From assembly GCF_014646215.1 (NCBI RefSeq), contig NZ_BMNA01000004.1, positions 646,307-710,306 of the forward strand: 64,000 bases of DNA, read 5' to 3'. This DNA is from Nakamurella endophytica. GTDB taxonomy: Bacteria > Actinomycetota > Actinomycetes > Mycobacteriales > Nakamurellaceae. The notes beneath the pieces are model-generated. The model ran no database searches, had not been told where the DNA came from, and saw only the letters and a list, made by a program, of their open reading frames with translations. A program made the translations under genes and the position numbers. Shown here one piece after another: positions 32,456-40,980 of this stretch. Within the stretch, counting starts at the first letter, position 1. Each line of letters begins with the position of its first letter.

Positions 32456-34285
32456 TCAGGACGTCTTGGACACCGGGGCGAACTTCTCGTCCGTCAGCGG
32501 GCTGGGCACCAAGCCCTGCACCTTGGACGAGACCACGATGGCCGGCGGCGAGTGCGAGATCGGCACCGCCGGCAGGTACTCGCCGAGCAGCTGCTTGTTC
32601 AGCGCGACGTACTCGGCGTTGCGCTTGGCGTCGTCCGGCTCGGAGTCCGCCGCCGCCAGCGCCTTGGACAGCGTGGCACCCCACGGCGCGTTCTCCGTGG
32701 AGAACCGGCTCGTCGGGTCGCTGAAGAACGTCCCGATGAAGTTGTCCGGGGTGTTGTAGTCGCCGGTCCAGCCGAGCAGGAACAGGTCCGGCTTGCGGGC
32801 GTCGACGCCGTCGAGGTAGCCGCCGTTCCACGGCTTGGACGACTCGTTGACCTTGATGCCGACGGCCTCCAGGTCCGCCTTGAACGCGGTGAAGACGGCC
32901 TTGGGGTCCGGCATGTACGGCCGCGAGACCTCGGTGGGCCACCAGAAGTTCAGGGTGAGGTTGCTGGCGCCCGCCTCGGCGAGCAGCTGCTTGGCCTTGT
33001 CCGGGTCGTACGGGTACTTGGTGACGTCCGGGGTGTACCCGTCGACCGTGTCCGGGTAGAACTCCTCGGCCACCTTCGCACCCTCGGGCAGCTGCGAGCT
33101 GACGAACTGCTCGCGGTTGAGGGCGTACGCGATGGCCTGCCGGACCTTGAGGTCCCGCAGCGCCGGGTGATTCTTCTGGTCGAAGCCCAGGTACAGGATG
33201 TTGAACGCCGGGCGGACCAGCACGTCGAACCCGGCGCTCTTCAGGTCGTCCCAGTCCGCCGGGTTGGGCAGGTCGTAGCCGTCGATGGTGCCCGCCTGCA
33301 GCTCCTGCTTGCGCGCCGTCTCGTCCGGGATGATCTTGAAGATCAAGGTCTTCGACTTGGCCTTCTCCCCCCAGTAGTTCTCGTTCCGGGTGAGCGTGAC
33401 GGTGTTGTTGTCCTTGTCGTACTTGGTCAGCACGAACGGACCGGTCCCGGTGGGGTGGTCGGTGGCGTACGCCGGGTAGACGAACGAGTCGCCCTCGGCC
33501 TTGACGTCGTTGGCGTCGTACTTGGCCAGCGCGGTGGGCGACTGGATCGAGAACGACGGCAACCCGAGGATGGCCGGGAACTTCGACGTGAACCGGGTCA
33601 GCGTGACGACCGCGTCCGACGCGCCCTTGGCGGTGCAGGACTTGTAGACCGACGGGGTCTTGGTGTCGCCCTTGAAGCCGCCCATGGTGTCCGACCAGTA
33701 CTGCGCCTGTGTCGCGCCGGCACCGGTCTGGGAGTACATGCGGTCCAGGTTGAAGCAGACCGCCTTGGCGTCCAGCGGCGTGCCGTCGCTGAACGTGACA
33801 CCCGACCGGACCTTGAAGTCCCAGGTCAGGCCGTCCTTGCTGGTCGTCCACGACTCGGCGAGCGCCGGCTCGACGTCCGCCGTGCCCGGCTTGAAGGTGA
33901 CCAGGCCCTCGGTCATCTGCCGGGTGATCCGGAACGTCTCGCCGTCGGTGGCGTACAGCGGGTCGAACATGCTCGGGGCGCCGGCGGCGCCGAAGATGAA
34001 CGTCCCGTCGGTCTCGCCGCCCCCGCCGCCGCTGCTGGTGGCAGACCCGGAGGAGCCGGTCGCCGCGCCGCCGGACGACGTCGACCCGCCCGACGACGGC
34101 GCCGCACCGGTGTCCGCGGAGCTGGTGGCGCCGGTCGCGCCGGTGGCGGCGCCGCCGGTCTGGCTCGAGGACGACGAGCTGCTGTTCTGGTCACGGTTGG
34201 AGTTGGCGCAGGCGGCCAGCGTCACGGCCACCGCCGCGGCCAGGCCCGCCTGGAGCGCTCTGGAGCGCGTGCGTCCGTACCTCAA
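32456..34285 (-). CDS. Peptide ABC transporter substrate-binding lipoprotein (family 5)
   Basis: 609 aa from a TTG start at 34285. This start gives a perfect lipoprotein signal (ALQAGLAAAVAVTLAAC, Cys26) and has AAAGG upstream; starts further up would add a 68-residue non-signal extension. After the lipid anchor comes a Ser/Gly/Thr linker of about 60 residues. Then the SBP_bac_5 domain follows, with PLYATDGETFRITRQMTEGLV, SGVTFSDGTPLDAKAVCFNLDR and FVLTKYDKDNNTVTLTRNENYWGE. It captures oligopeptides (or a related solute) outside the membrane and delivers them to the permeases. Bases 34286-34513 hold no gene. Confidence 0.88.
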   Translation of the reverse strand: MRYGRTRSRALQAGLAAAVAVTLAACANSNRDQNSSSSSSSQTGGAATGATGATSSADTGAAPSSGGSTSSGGAATGSSGSATSSGGGGGETDGTFIFGAAGAPSMFDPLYATDGETFRITRQMTEGLVTFKPGTADVEPALAESWTTSKDGLTWDFKVRSGVTFSDGTPLDAKAVCFNLDRMYSQTGAGATQAQYWSDTMGGFKGDTKTPSVYKSCTAKGASDAVVTLTRFTSKFPAILGLPSFSIQSPTALAKYDANDVKAEGDSFVYPAYATDHPTGTGPFVLTKYDKDNNTVTLTRNENYWGEKAKSKTLIFKIIPDETARKQELQAGTIDGYDLPNPADWDDLKSAGFDVLVRPAFNILYLGFDQKNHPALRDLKVRQAIAYALNREQFVSSQLPEGAKVAEEFYPDTVDGYTPDVTKYPYDPDKAKQLLAEAGASNLTLNFWWPTEVSRPYMPDPKAVFTAFKADLEAVGIKVNESSKPWNGGYLDGVDARKPDLFLLGWTGDYNTPDNFIGTFFSDPTSRFSTENAPWGATLSKALAAADSEPDDAKRNAEYVALNKQLLGEYLPAVPISHSPPAIVVSSKVQGLVPSPLTDEKFAPVSKTS

Positions 34286-34506
34286 TCTGCATCGACCTTT
34301 CGCCTGAGCTGGGAGGACCCGGAACGGCAGGCGCGCCTCCCGCTCCGGTACGGCATCCGAGGAACCTAGAGCGCCCCTGCGGCGGCTGCCCACAACCTTG
34401 ACCGCATCGTTACCGTCCCGTCCGCGGACGGGGACAGCCGAGATCCTCACCCGGACAGATGACCGCCGCATTTCCGGCCGGTTCCGCACCGGGTGCCGCC
34501 GGCCGG

Positions 34507-34539
34507 CGACCGGTCACGCAGGATCTGCGTCGCCGGTCG
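34507..34539 (-). terminator. Hairpin at the end of the kinase gene
   Basis: A 15-base stem with two mismatches (34507-34521 with 34525-34539) around GAT overlaps the last codons and stop of the minus-strand kinase gene. It probably ends the ybaB-recR-kinase transcript. Confidence 0.45.
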
Positions 34540-35173
34540 GGTCGAGCCGGAGATCCGCGCGTGCAGCGGTGTCCTCGCCGGCGAAGTGTCCGGCCTCGGC
34601 GCGCTGCCAGCGGGCGAGCTCGCCCCGCAGCTGCTCGCCGTCGCGGGCGACGGCCCGGTCCAGCCGCCGGGCGGCGTCCGGCACCTCCACCCACACCAGG
34701 ACGCCGGCCCGGCCGGCGACGGCGCGGCGCCCGGCCGAGACGCCCTCCAGCACGAGCACGTCGGGGACCGGCACCACCAGGGGGCGGCCGGGCCGGGGGA
34801 CGCCGTCGACCCACTCGTTGACCACCAGCCGTCCCGGCCGGCCGGCCGCGAGCGGCTCGAACAGCTGCTGTTCGAGGCGGTCCCACCAGTCGAACGGGCA
34901 AGCCCACGTCGCCAGCGCGTCGGTACCGACCCGCCGCACGACCCGGGTCCGGTCGGCCGACCGGGCGCGGTGTACCAGCCGCCGGGCGAAGGTGGTCTTG
35001 CCGGAGCCGCTGGGTCCGTCCACGCAGACCAGCCGGACCGGCCCCAGCCCGGCCGGCCGCCGGGCGAGCAGGTCGAGGGTGGCGGCGGCGACACGGTCGA
35101 CCGCACCGGGCCCGCGGTCCACGCCCGCCGGGCGGTGCGCCTCCGGAGGCCGGGCGTCAGGCGTCGACGGCAC
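34514..35173 (-). CDS. P-loop kinase, uridine kinase-like
   Basis: 219 aa. Walker [10 protein letters not shown] (53-61) follows VRLVCVDG, and [17 protein letters not shown] is the second conserved element of uridine kinase/phosphoribulokinase-like P-loop proteins. The [13 protein letters not shown] and DEYW-like parts are diverged, so the phosphate acceptor is uncertain. Begins with GTG 17 bases inside the end of recR, so it is probably coupled to it. Length fits small-molecule kinases. Confidence 0.7.
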   Translation of the reverse strand: MPSTPDARPPEAHRPAGVDRGPGAVDRVAAATLDLLARRPAGLGPVRLVCVDGPSGSGKTTFARRLVHRARSADRTRVVRRVGTDALATWACPFDWWDRLEQQLFEPLAAGRPGRLVVNEWVDGVPRPGRPLVVPVPDVLVLEGVSAGRRAVAGRAGVLVWVEVPDAARRLDRAVARDGEQLRGELARWQRAEAGHFAGEDTAARADLRLDPTGDADPA

Positions 35174-35759
35174 GGCGGCCGGAGAACGCCCGGCCCAGGG
35201 TGACCTCGTCGGCGTACTCGAGGTCGCCGCCGACGGGCAGGCCGCTGGCCAGCCGGGTCACCGACAGGTCGGGGAAGGTGCGGAGCAACCGCACCAGGTA
35301 GGTGGCGGTCGCCTCGCCCTCGAGATTCGGGTCCATGGCGAGGATGACCTCGCGGACGCCGGGTTCGGCGATCCGGCGGAGCAGCGGCGCGATCCGCAGC
35401 TGGTCCGGGCCGATGCCGTCGATCGGCGAGATCGCGCCGCCGAGCACGTGGTAGCGGCCGCGGAACTCGCGGGTCCGCTCCACCGCGGCGACGTCCTTGG
35501 GCTCCTCCACCACGCAGATCGAGGCGGCGTCCCGCCGCGGGTCGGCGCAGATGCGGCACAGCTCGCCCTCGGCGACGTTGCCGCACTCGATGCAGAACCG
35601 CACCTCGTCCTTGACCCGCTGCAGCGCCTGCTGCAGCCGGGTGATGTCCGCGGCGTCCGTCGTGAGCAGGTGGAAGGCCAGCCGCTGCGCGGACTTCGGC
35701 CCGATCCCGGGCAACCGGCCGAGCTCGTCGATCAGGTCCTGGACGGGGCCCTCGTACAC
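35157..35759 (-). CDS. recR: Recombination mediator protein RecR
   Basis: 200 aa, the usual length. Helix-hairpin-helix [20 protein letters not shown] at the N-terminus, the zinc finger Cys56, Cys59, Cys68 and Cys71, and the TOPRIM domain ([14 protein letters not shown] ... [18 protein letters not shown]) are complete. RecR works with RecO (and RecF) to load RecA at gaps in DNA. It follows ybaB with a six-base gap, as in most bacteria. Confidence 0.97.
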   Translation of the reverse strand: MYEGPVQDLIDELGRLPGIGPKSAQRLAFHLLTTDAADITRLQQALQRVKDEVRFCIECGNVAEGELCRICADPRRDAASICVVEEPKDVAAVERTREFRGRYHVLGGAISPIDGIGPDQLRIAPLLRRIAEPGVREVILAMDPNLEGEATATYLVRLLRTFPDLSVTRLASGLPVGGDLEYADEVTLGRAFSGRRAVDA

Positions 35760-35765
35760 CTGCGG

Positions 35766-36221
35766 TCAGGCCCCGCCGGCCCGGCCGGTGTCCGGCCCGG
35801 CGCCCGGCCGGTCGTCGGGCGTCCCGGTGTCCGGGACCGCCGGCGACGCGTCGACGACACCGCCCGGCCCGGGCCCGAAGCCGGGCAGGCCCAGCGCGGA
35901 CAGGTCGAACTCGCCGGCCAGGTCGCCGGTGACGGCGCCCATGGCGTCCTCCCGCAGCTCGGCGGCCTGCCGGGTGGCGTCCCGGACCGCCGCCACCACC
36001 AGGTCGCCCAGCGTCTCGACGTCCGACGGATCAACCACCGACGGGTCGATCCGGACCTGCCGCAGCTCGCCCTCGCCGCTGACGGTGGCGGTGACCAGGC
36101 CCCCGCCCGCGTGGCCGGTCACCTCGGCGTCGGCCAGCGCGGCCTGCGTCCGTTCGACCTCGGCCTGCATCTGCTGGGCCTTGAGGACGATCCGCCGCAG
36201 GTCGGGGATTCCTGGTTGCAT
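35766..36221 (-). CDS. YbaB/EbfC family nucleoid-associated protein
   Basis: 151 aa. The core (about 1-105) MQAEVERTQAALADAEVTGHAGGGLVTATVSGEGELRQVRIDPSVVD is the YbaB/EbfC domain, a small dimeric DNA-binding protein. The C-terminal 45 residues are a Pro/Gly/Asp-rich tail. ATG at 36221 follows GGAGGGAG. It forms an operon with recR. The gene order recR-ybaB and divergent amidase is as in Mycobacterium tuberculosis (Rv3715c-Rv3716c-Rv3717). Confidence 0.93.
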   Translation of the reverse strand: MQPGIPDLRRIVLKAQQMQAEVERTQAALADAEVTGHAGGGLVTATVSGEGELRQVRIDPSVVDPSDVETLGDLVVAAVRDATRQAAELREDAMGAVTGDLAGEFDLSALGLPGFGPGPGGVVDASPAVPDTGTPDDRPGAGPDTGRAGGA

Positions 36222-36257
36222 GGTGCTCCCTCCGAGGCAGGTGCCTCCAGGTCGTCC

Positions 36258-36263
36258 AGGGTA
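36258..36263 (-). promoter_or_regulatory. Probable -10 box of the ybaB-recR operon
   Basis: TACCCT on the minus strand, with transcription expected near 36250, giving a leader of about 30 bases that carries the strong ribosome binding site. Confidence 0.45.
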
Positions 36264-36408
36264 GTGGCCGGGCCCGACAGCCCGTCCTGACCGCCGGGCC
36301 GCCGGGCGTCCCGGGTTGGCGGGCGGGGTGTCCGCCCTGCCGGCCGGGTCCGCGGGCGGACGACGGCGGCACCCTTGCGCCCGAGTCAACATCTGTCACT
36401 CTGTTCAC

Positions 36409-37761
36409 ATGGATCACAGAGCGCGCTCCGGTGGCTGCAGTCCGTCCCCGGCAGCCGCCGGCCGACGGGTGGCAGAGGCACACGGCCACGCTGCTCGCGG
36501 GCCCGGTCGCCGGGCGGCCGGTGCACGCGGTCGCCGGGCGGCCCTCGCCACCGGCCGTCGCGCCGCCCTGCTGGCCGCCGGGCTCGGCCTCGCGCTGGTC
36601 ACGGCCGCGTGCGGGACGCTGCCGGCCGCGCAGCCGCGGGAGTCGACCGGCACCCCGTCGCCGGTGCTCGAGGCGTCGGTCACCGGCCCGACCGGCCCGC
36701 AGGTGACCGTCCCCGGCCTCGGCGGCACGGCCGTCCCCGGCTCCCCCACCGCCGCGGCGACGACCGCGCGGACGACGACCGCGCGGACGACGGCGCCGGC
36801 CCGGCCGACCTCGTCCCGGCCCGCGCCGCCCCGGACGGCACCGGCGCCGGTCGTCGTCACGGTGACGACCACGCTCACCCCGCCGGCGACCCGGGCCACC
36901 GCGACCACCTCGGCCGACCCGGCGGCGACCGCCGCGCCGGAGCCCGCCGTGCCCACCGTGCCCACCGTGCCCACCCGAGGCACGTCGGCACCCAGCACGA
37001 CGCCAGGGGCGAACACCGCCGGCCCGTCACGGACCACGGCGGCACCGCGGAGCACCGCCCAGCCGTCGACCTCGCGGGCAGGGACCTCCCGGCCGGCGGC
37101 CCGCGGCCTGGCCGGCAAGATCGTCGCCATCGACCCCGGGCACAACGGCGACAACGCCAACCACCCCGAGATCATCAACCAGAAGATCGACGGCGGGAAC
37201 GGGTACGAGAACGTCTGCAACACCACCGGCACCGAGACCGACGACGGCTACCCCGAGCACGCCTTCACCTGGCACGTCTCGCAGTACCTGGAGCAGGAGC
37301 TGGCCGCCCGCGGCATCCGGGTGGTGCTCACCCGGCACAGCGACGACGGCGTGGGGCCGTGCACCCCGGAGCGGGCCCGCATCGAGAACGACGCGCACGC
37401 GGACGCCGTGGTGTCGATCCACGGCGACGGGGTGGACGCCAAGGTCCGCGGCTTCTACGTGCTGACCAACGGCAGGCCGACCGACGGCCCGGCGATGGCG
37501 GCCCGGTCCCTGCAGCTCGCCCGCGCCATCCGCGACGGCCTCGAGCAGGTGGGCTTCCCGGCGTCGAACACCCTGGGCAGCGACGGGCTGTGGACCCGCG
37601 ACGACCTCACCGGCCTCAACCTGTCGACCCGACCCAAGATCCTCGTCGAGCTGGGCAACATGCGGAACCCGCGCGAGGCCGCCACGATGAGCTCGCCGGA
37701 GGGGCAGCGGGCGTACGCGCACGCCCTGGCGCTCGGCGTCGTCGCGTTCCTGGAGGGCTGA
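36409..37761 (+). CDS. N-acetylmuramoyl-L-alanine amidase (Amidase_3), lipoprotein
   Basis: 450 aa. Cleaves the amide bond between MurNAc and the stem peptide of peptidoglycan. The zinc ligand His245 sits in AIDPGHNG, and the catalytic Glu414 is in LVELGNMRN; EHAFTWHVSQYLEQEL and DAVVSIHGDG supply the other conserved parts. Ahead of this lies a lipobox (LVTAAC, Cys68) after an unusually long 50-residue Arg/Ala-rich n-region, so a downstream start is possible. A Thr/Pro/Ala linker of about 150 residues spans to the enzyme. The ortholog of mycobacterial Ami1/Rv3717 by domain and by neighbourhood. Confidence 0.9.
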   Translation: MDHRARSGGCSPSPAAAGRRVAEAHGHAARGPGRRAAGARGRRAALATGRRAALLAAGLGLALVTAACGTLPAAQPRESTGTPSPVLEASVTGPTGPQVTVPGLGGTAVPGSPTAAATTARTTTARTTAPARPTSSRPAPPRTAPAPVVVTVTTTLTPPATRATATTSADPAATAAPEPAVPTVPTVPTRGTSAPSTTPGANTAGPSRTTAAPRSTAQPSTSRAGTSRPAARGLAGKIVAIDPGHNGDNANHPEIINQKIDGGNGYENVCNTTGTETDDGYPEHAFTWHVSQYLEQELAARGIRVVLTRHSDDGVGPCTPERARIENDAHADAVVSIHGDGVDAKVRGFYVLTNGRPTDGPAMAARSLQLARAIRDGLEQVGFPASNTLGSDGLWTRDDLTGLNLSTRPKILVELGNMRNPREAATMSSPEGQRAYAHALALGVVAFLEG

Positions 37762-37791
37762 TCCGGAGCCGCCCGGCGGAGCACGGGCCGG

Positions 37792-38631
37792 TCAGGGGCT
37801 GCGCTGCGGCTCGACCCGGACCAGCGTCGGGCAGCCCCGCGCCGGATAGGTGACGACGAACCGCACGGCAGCGGCGACGTCGGCCGGGTCGAGCAGGGTC
37901 TCCGGTCGCTGCCGTCCCGCCGGCGACCGCAGCCCGGCGCCGGCGGCGACCAGCCCGGGCGAGACCAGGGACACCTTGACGCCACGGTCCCGCACGTCCA
38001 GGAAGACCGCCTCGGCGAGCCCGGCCAGGCCGTGCTTGCTGGCCACGTACGCGGCGTTGTTCGGGAAGGACAGGTGCGCGGCGGTCGATCCGAGGTAGAC
38101 CAGCGCGCTCGGGGCCGCGGCGGCCAGCGCGGGCAGCACGGCCGTGGTCACCCGCGCCGCCGCCACCAGGTTCACCTCGAGCAGTCGCGACCAGATGTCC
38201 GGATCCCCCTCGTCGGCGGGCGCCCAGTCGAAGACGCCGGCCGCCCACACCACCACCCGGAGCGGCAGGGTCCCGGGTGGTGCCGGGACGCCGATCCCCG
38301 ACCGGGCCAGCGCAGCCCGCACCGAGTCCGGCTGCTCGAGCTGCACCGAACAGGACCGGGCCGCGACGCCGGCGGCCCGGCACGCGGTCACCGCCGCGGC
38401 CAGTCGCCCGACGTCGCGGCCCCAGACCTCGATCTCGTACCCCAGCCCGGCCAGTTCCACCGCGACCGTGCGCCCGATCGCGCTGGAGCCACCGACGACG
38501 ACCGCCCGCCCCGGTCGCGGATCCCCGGTCGCGGCGTCCGGAAGCCGGCCGGACGCGAGTTCCGGGGCCGTCGTCGGATCGTCGCCCGCGGACGGGAGCG
38601 GACCGGTCGGCTCGACCGGACGGGGTGGCAC
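37792..38631 (-). CDS. Short-chain dehydrogenase/reductase (SDR)
   Basis: 279 aa. The cofactor loop VVGGSSAIGRTVA at about 46-58, the WAAGVFDW stretch in place of NNAG, Ser in YLGSTAAH and the YVASK catalytic pair identify an SDR. The first 40 residues are a Pro-rich extension. The GTG start lies 16 bases after the lsr2 stop on the same strand, so it is probably transcribed with lsr2. The atypical WAAG replaces the usual NAG motif. Substrate unknown. Confidence 0.82.
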   Translation of the reverse strand: MPPRPVEPTGPLPSAGDDPTTAPELASGRLPDAATGDPRPGRAVVVGGSSAIGRTVAVELAGLGYEIEVWGRDVGRLAAAVTACRAAGVAARSCSVQLEQPDSVRAALARSGIGVPAPPGTLPLRVVVWAAGVFDWAPADEGDPDIWSRLLEVNLVAAARVTTAVLPALAAAAPSALVYLGSTAAHLSFPNNAAYVASKHGLAGLAEAVFLDVRDRGVKVSLVSPGLVAAGAGLRSPAGRQRPETLLDPADVAAAVRFVVTYPARGCPTLVRVEPQRSP

Positions 38632-38646
38632 CGGGGAGCCCCGCCG

Positions 38647-38982
38647 CTACTGGTGGGCGGCCCGGTACTGCTCGCGGACGCTGTCGGCGACGCGGCCGCG
38701 CTCGCTGATGGCGATGCCCTGCGCGGCGGCCCACTCGCGGATCTGCGCGGCGGTGGCACCGACGTCGTTGCCGGGGCGGGGACGGCGGACGGCGGTGGCG
38801 CGCGCCGGCCGCGTCGGGCGGGCGGCGGTGACGAACTCGGCCAGCGACTTGCGCAGCGCGGTCGCCCGCTTGCGGCTCAGGTCGATCTCGTAGGAGGCGC
38901 CGTCCAGCGCGAAGCGCACTGTCTCGTCGGCGCGGCCGCCGTCGATGTCGTCGACGAGTTCGACCTGCTCCTGGCGCGCCAT
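38647..38982 (-). CDS. lsr2: Lsr2-family nucleoid-associated protein
   Basis: 111 aa. The N-terminal dimerisation domain (VELVDDIDGGRADETVRFALDGASYEIDLS) and the C-terminal DNA-binding domain (IREWAAAQGIAISERGRV, with the RGR loop that enters the minor groove of AT-rich DNA) match Lsr2. In actinobacteria it acts like H-NS, coating and silencing AT-rich and foreign DNA. ATG at 38982 follows GGAGG. A full-length, typical copy. Confidence 0.95.
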   Translation of the reverse strand: MARQEQVELVDDIDGGRADETVRFALDGASYEIDLSRKRATALRKSLAEFVTAARPTRPARATAVRRPRPGNDVGATAAQIREWAAAQGIAISERGRVADSVREQYRAAHQ

Positions 38983-39372
38983 CAATGCCTCCGTGTCGTG
39001 CGGCGTTTTGTCACCGACATCATCCCTGTCCGGTGCGGCGAGCGGTCCGCGGGCCGTCGCCGTGTCGCAAGACGCGTCAGCCGTCCGGAGGTTCGTTCCC
39101 TGGTCGGACCAGCATGGCGGCATCACGTCCGGACGCAGCGGCAACTGTGACCGACGGCATTCCGGGAGCCGCCCCGCGGACGCCACCCCGGCCGGTGATC
39201 GTCGGCAGGTCCACGTCCCGCCGCCCCGTGGCGGGCCGCCACGACCGCGGCCCGGACGTCCGGGAGCCGACGGTGCCGCGGGGCGGGCGCCTCCTTGACA
39301 CCTCCTGGACCGGACCGCAAGCTGTTGCGGACGGCGAGGCGTGTTGTGCTGGACGCAAGAGCGAGGTGCGAC
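38983..39372. other. 390-base intergenic region between lsr2 and the Rieske cluster
   Basis: No gene is supported. The first 60 bases on the minus strand, with a short T/A-richer patch near 39001-39025, probably carry the lsr2 promoter. At the right end lie TTGACA (39295-39300) and an inverted repeat (39315-39330) ahead of the ferredoxin gene. Confidence 0.35.
39295..39330 (+). promoter_or_regulatory. Candidate promoter and operator of the betaine-type cluster
   Basis: TTGACA at 39295-39300 is a consensus -35 box. Fifteen bases on, CCGCAA and TTGCGG (39315-39320 and 39325-39330) form a perfect six-base inverted repeat around GCTG, in the place where the -10 box should lie. A regulator bound there would block the promoter. 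Confidence 0.4.
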
Positions 39373-39744
39373 GTGACCCAGCCCGGGACCGTGCGCGTCT
39401 GCCCGCTGGCGGACCTGCCGCGCGGTGAGGCTCTGCGGGTGGACGAGGTCGACCCGCCCATCGCCGTGTTCCACACCGACGACGGCGAGGTCTTCGCGAT
39501 CGACGACACCTGCACCCACCAGGACGCCTCGCTGTCCGAGGGCTGGTTGGAGGGCTGCGCCGTCGAGTGCCCGTTGCACGCCTCGACCTTCGATCTGCGC
39601 ACCGGCGAGGTCGACGCACCCCCGGCCAAGGTGGGCGTCCGGGCGCACCGCGCCGAGGTGGTCGACGGCGAGATCGTGGTGACGCTGTCCACCGAGCCGC
39701 CCCGGCTGCCGCCGGGCGTGCTGCGGGGCCCGGTCGGCCGGTGA
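39373..39744 (+). CDS. Rieske-type ferredoxin
   Basis: 123 aa. Binds a [2Fe-2S] cluster through Cys47-x-His49 and Cys66-x2-His69 (CTHQDASLSEGWLEG and CPLH). Short, soluble Rieske ferredoxins of this type carry electrons from a flavoprotein reductase to an oxygenase. GTG 39373 follows GAGG; its stop overlaps the reductase start as GTGA. The first gene of the cluster, together with the reductase and the Rieske oxygenase at 40981. Confidence 0.9.
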   Translation: MTQPGTVRVCPLADLPRGEALRVDEVDPPIAVFHTDDGEVFAIDDTCTHQDASLSEGWLEGCAVECPLHASTFDLRTGEVDAPPAKVGVRAHRAEVVDGEIVVTLSTEPPRLPPGVLRGPVGR

Positions 39745-40925
39745 GCGTGCCGCCGGCACCGCCCCGCTCGGTCCTGGTGGTCGGGGCCGGGCTCGCCGGC
39801 CATGCGACCGCACAGGCGCTCCGCCGGCAGGGCTACGACGGCCGGGTCACGGTCCTGGGCGACGAGACCGAGCGCCCCTACGACCGGACGCCGCTGACCA
39901 AGGAATTCCTGGCCGGCCGGGTCGGTACCGACGACCTCCGCCTCGAGGCCGACGGCGAGGACCTGGACGTCGACTGGCACCTCGGCGTCCACGCGGTGGC
40001 GCTGGACCCGGCCCGCCGGGTGGTCTCCACCGGGGACGGGCGGGAGTGGACGGCCGACGCCGTGGTGCTGGCCGCCGGTGCCAGGGCGCGCCGGCTGACC
40101 GGTCCCGCCGGCCTGCACACCGTCCGGACCGTCGCCGACTCCGCTGCACTGCGCGGCGAGCTGGTACCGGGGGCGCGGCTCGTCGTCATCGGGGCGGGCT
40201 GGGTCGGCGCCGAGGTGGCGTCCACCGCCGCCGGTCTGGGACTCGACGTCACGGTGCTCGAGGCCGCTGCCACCCCGCTGGCCGGGCCGCTCGGCGAGGA
40301 GATGGGCACGGTGGTCGCCGGGCTGCACGCCCGCCACGGGGTCACCCTCCGGTGCGGGGTGCCGGTGGCCGGGGTGCAGGGCACCGACCGGGTCACCGGC
40401 GTCGAGCTGGCCGACGGCACCGTCGTCCCCGCCGACGTCGTGGTCGCCGGGATCGGCGCCGCGCCGGCGGTCGACTGGCTCGTCGGCAGCGGGCTGGACC
40501 TGTCGGCAGGAGTGGTCTGCTCGGCCGTCGGGGCGACGGACGCCCCGGGCGTGTACGCGGTCGGCGACTGCTCGGCGTGGTTCGACCCGGTGCTCGGCCG
40601 GCCGCTGCGCGTCGAGCACTGGACGGACGCCCGGGAACGGCCGGCCGTGCTCGCCCGGCTGCTGCTGGAGGGCCGCGCCGACCCGCCGCCGCGCCCGCCG
40701 TACTTCTGGTCCGACCAGTACGGGGTGCGCGTGCAGTTCGCCGGCCGTCGGCACGGCGACGAGACCGTCACCGTCGAGGCCGGCGACCCCGCCGACGCGT
40801 CCGTGCTGGCCGTCTACCGGCGGCACGGCGAGCCCGTCGCCGTCCTCGGCATGAACCAGACCAAGCTGTTCACCCGGCTGCGCCGCAGCCTGGCCACCCC
40901 GCAGCCGGTCCCCGCCGTCCCGTGA
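39741..40925 (+). CDS. FAD-dependent ferredoxin reductase
   Basis: 394 aa. The FAD loop VVGAGLAGHATAQALR at the N-terminus, the NAD loop VVIGAGWVGAEVA in the middle and GVYAVGDCSAW near 280 define the glutathione-reductase-like ferredoxin reductase fold (rubredoxin/putidaredoxin reductase type), and the C-terminal domain is the reductase C type. It passes electrons from NADH to the Rieske ferredoxin encoded just upstream, with which it overlaps by four bases. Confidence 0.92.
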   Translation: MSVPPAPPRSVLVVGAGLAGHATAQALRRQGYDGRVTVLGDETERPYDRTPLTKEFLAGRVGTDDLRLEADGEDLDVDWHLGVHAVALDPARRVVSTGDGREWTADAVVLAAGARARRLTGPAGLHTVRTVADSAALRGELVPGARLVVIGAGWVGAEVASTAAGLGLDVTVLEAAATPLAGPLGEEMGTVVAGLHARHGVTLRCGVPVAGVQGTDRVTGVELADGTVVPADVVVAGIGAAPAVDWLVGSGLDLSAGVVCSAVGATDAPGVYAVGDCSAWFDPVLGRPLRVEHWTDARERPAVLARLLLEGRADPPPRPPYFWSDQYGVRVQFAGRRHGDETVTVEAGDPADASVLAVYRRHGEPVAVLGMNQTKLFTRLRRSLATPQPVPAVP

Positions 40926-40980
40926 TCCCCGCCGGCCCCGCCGGTCCCCCGCCCGTTGTCCGGCTTCCCGAGAGGCACCG

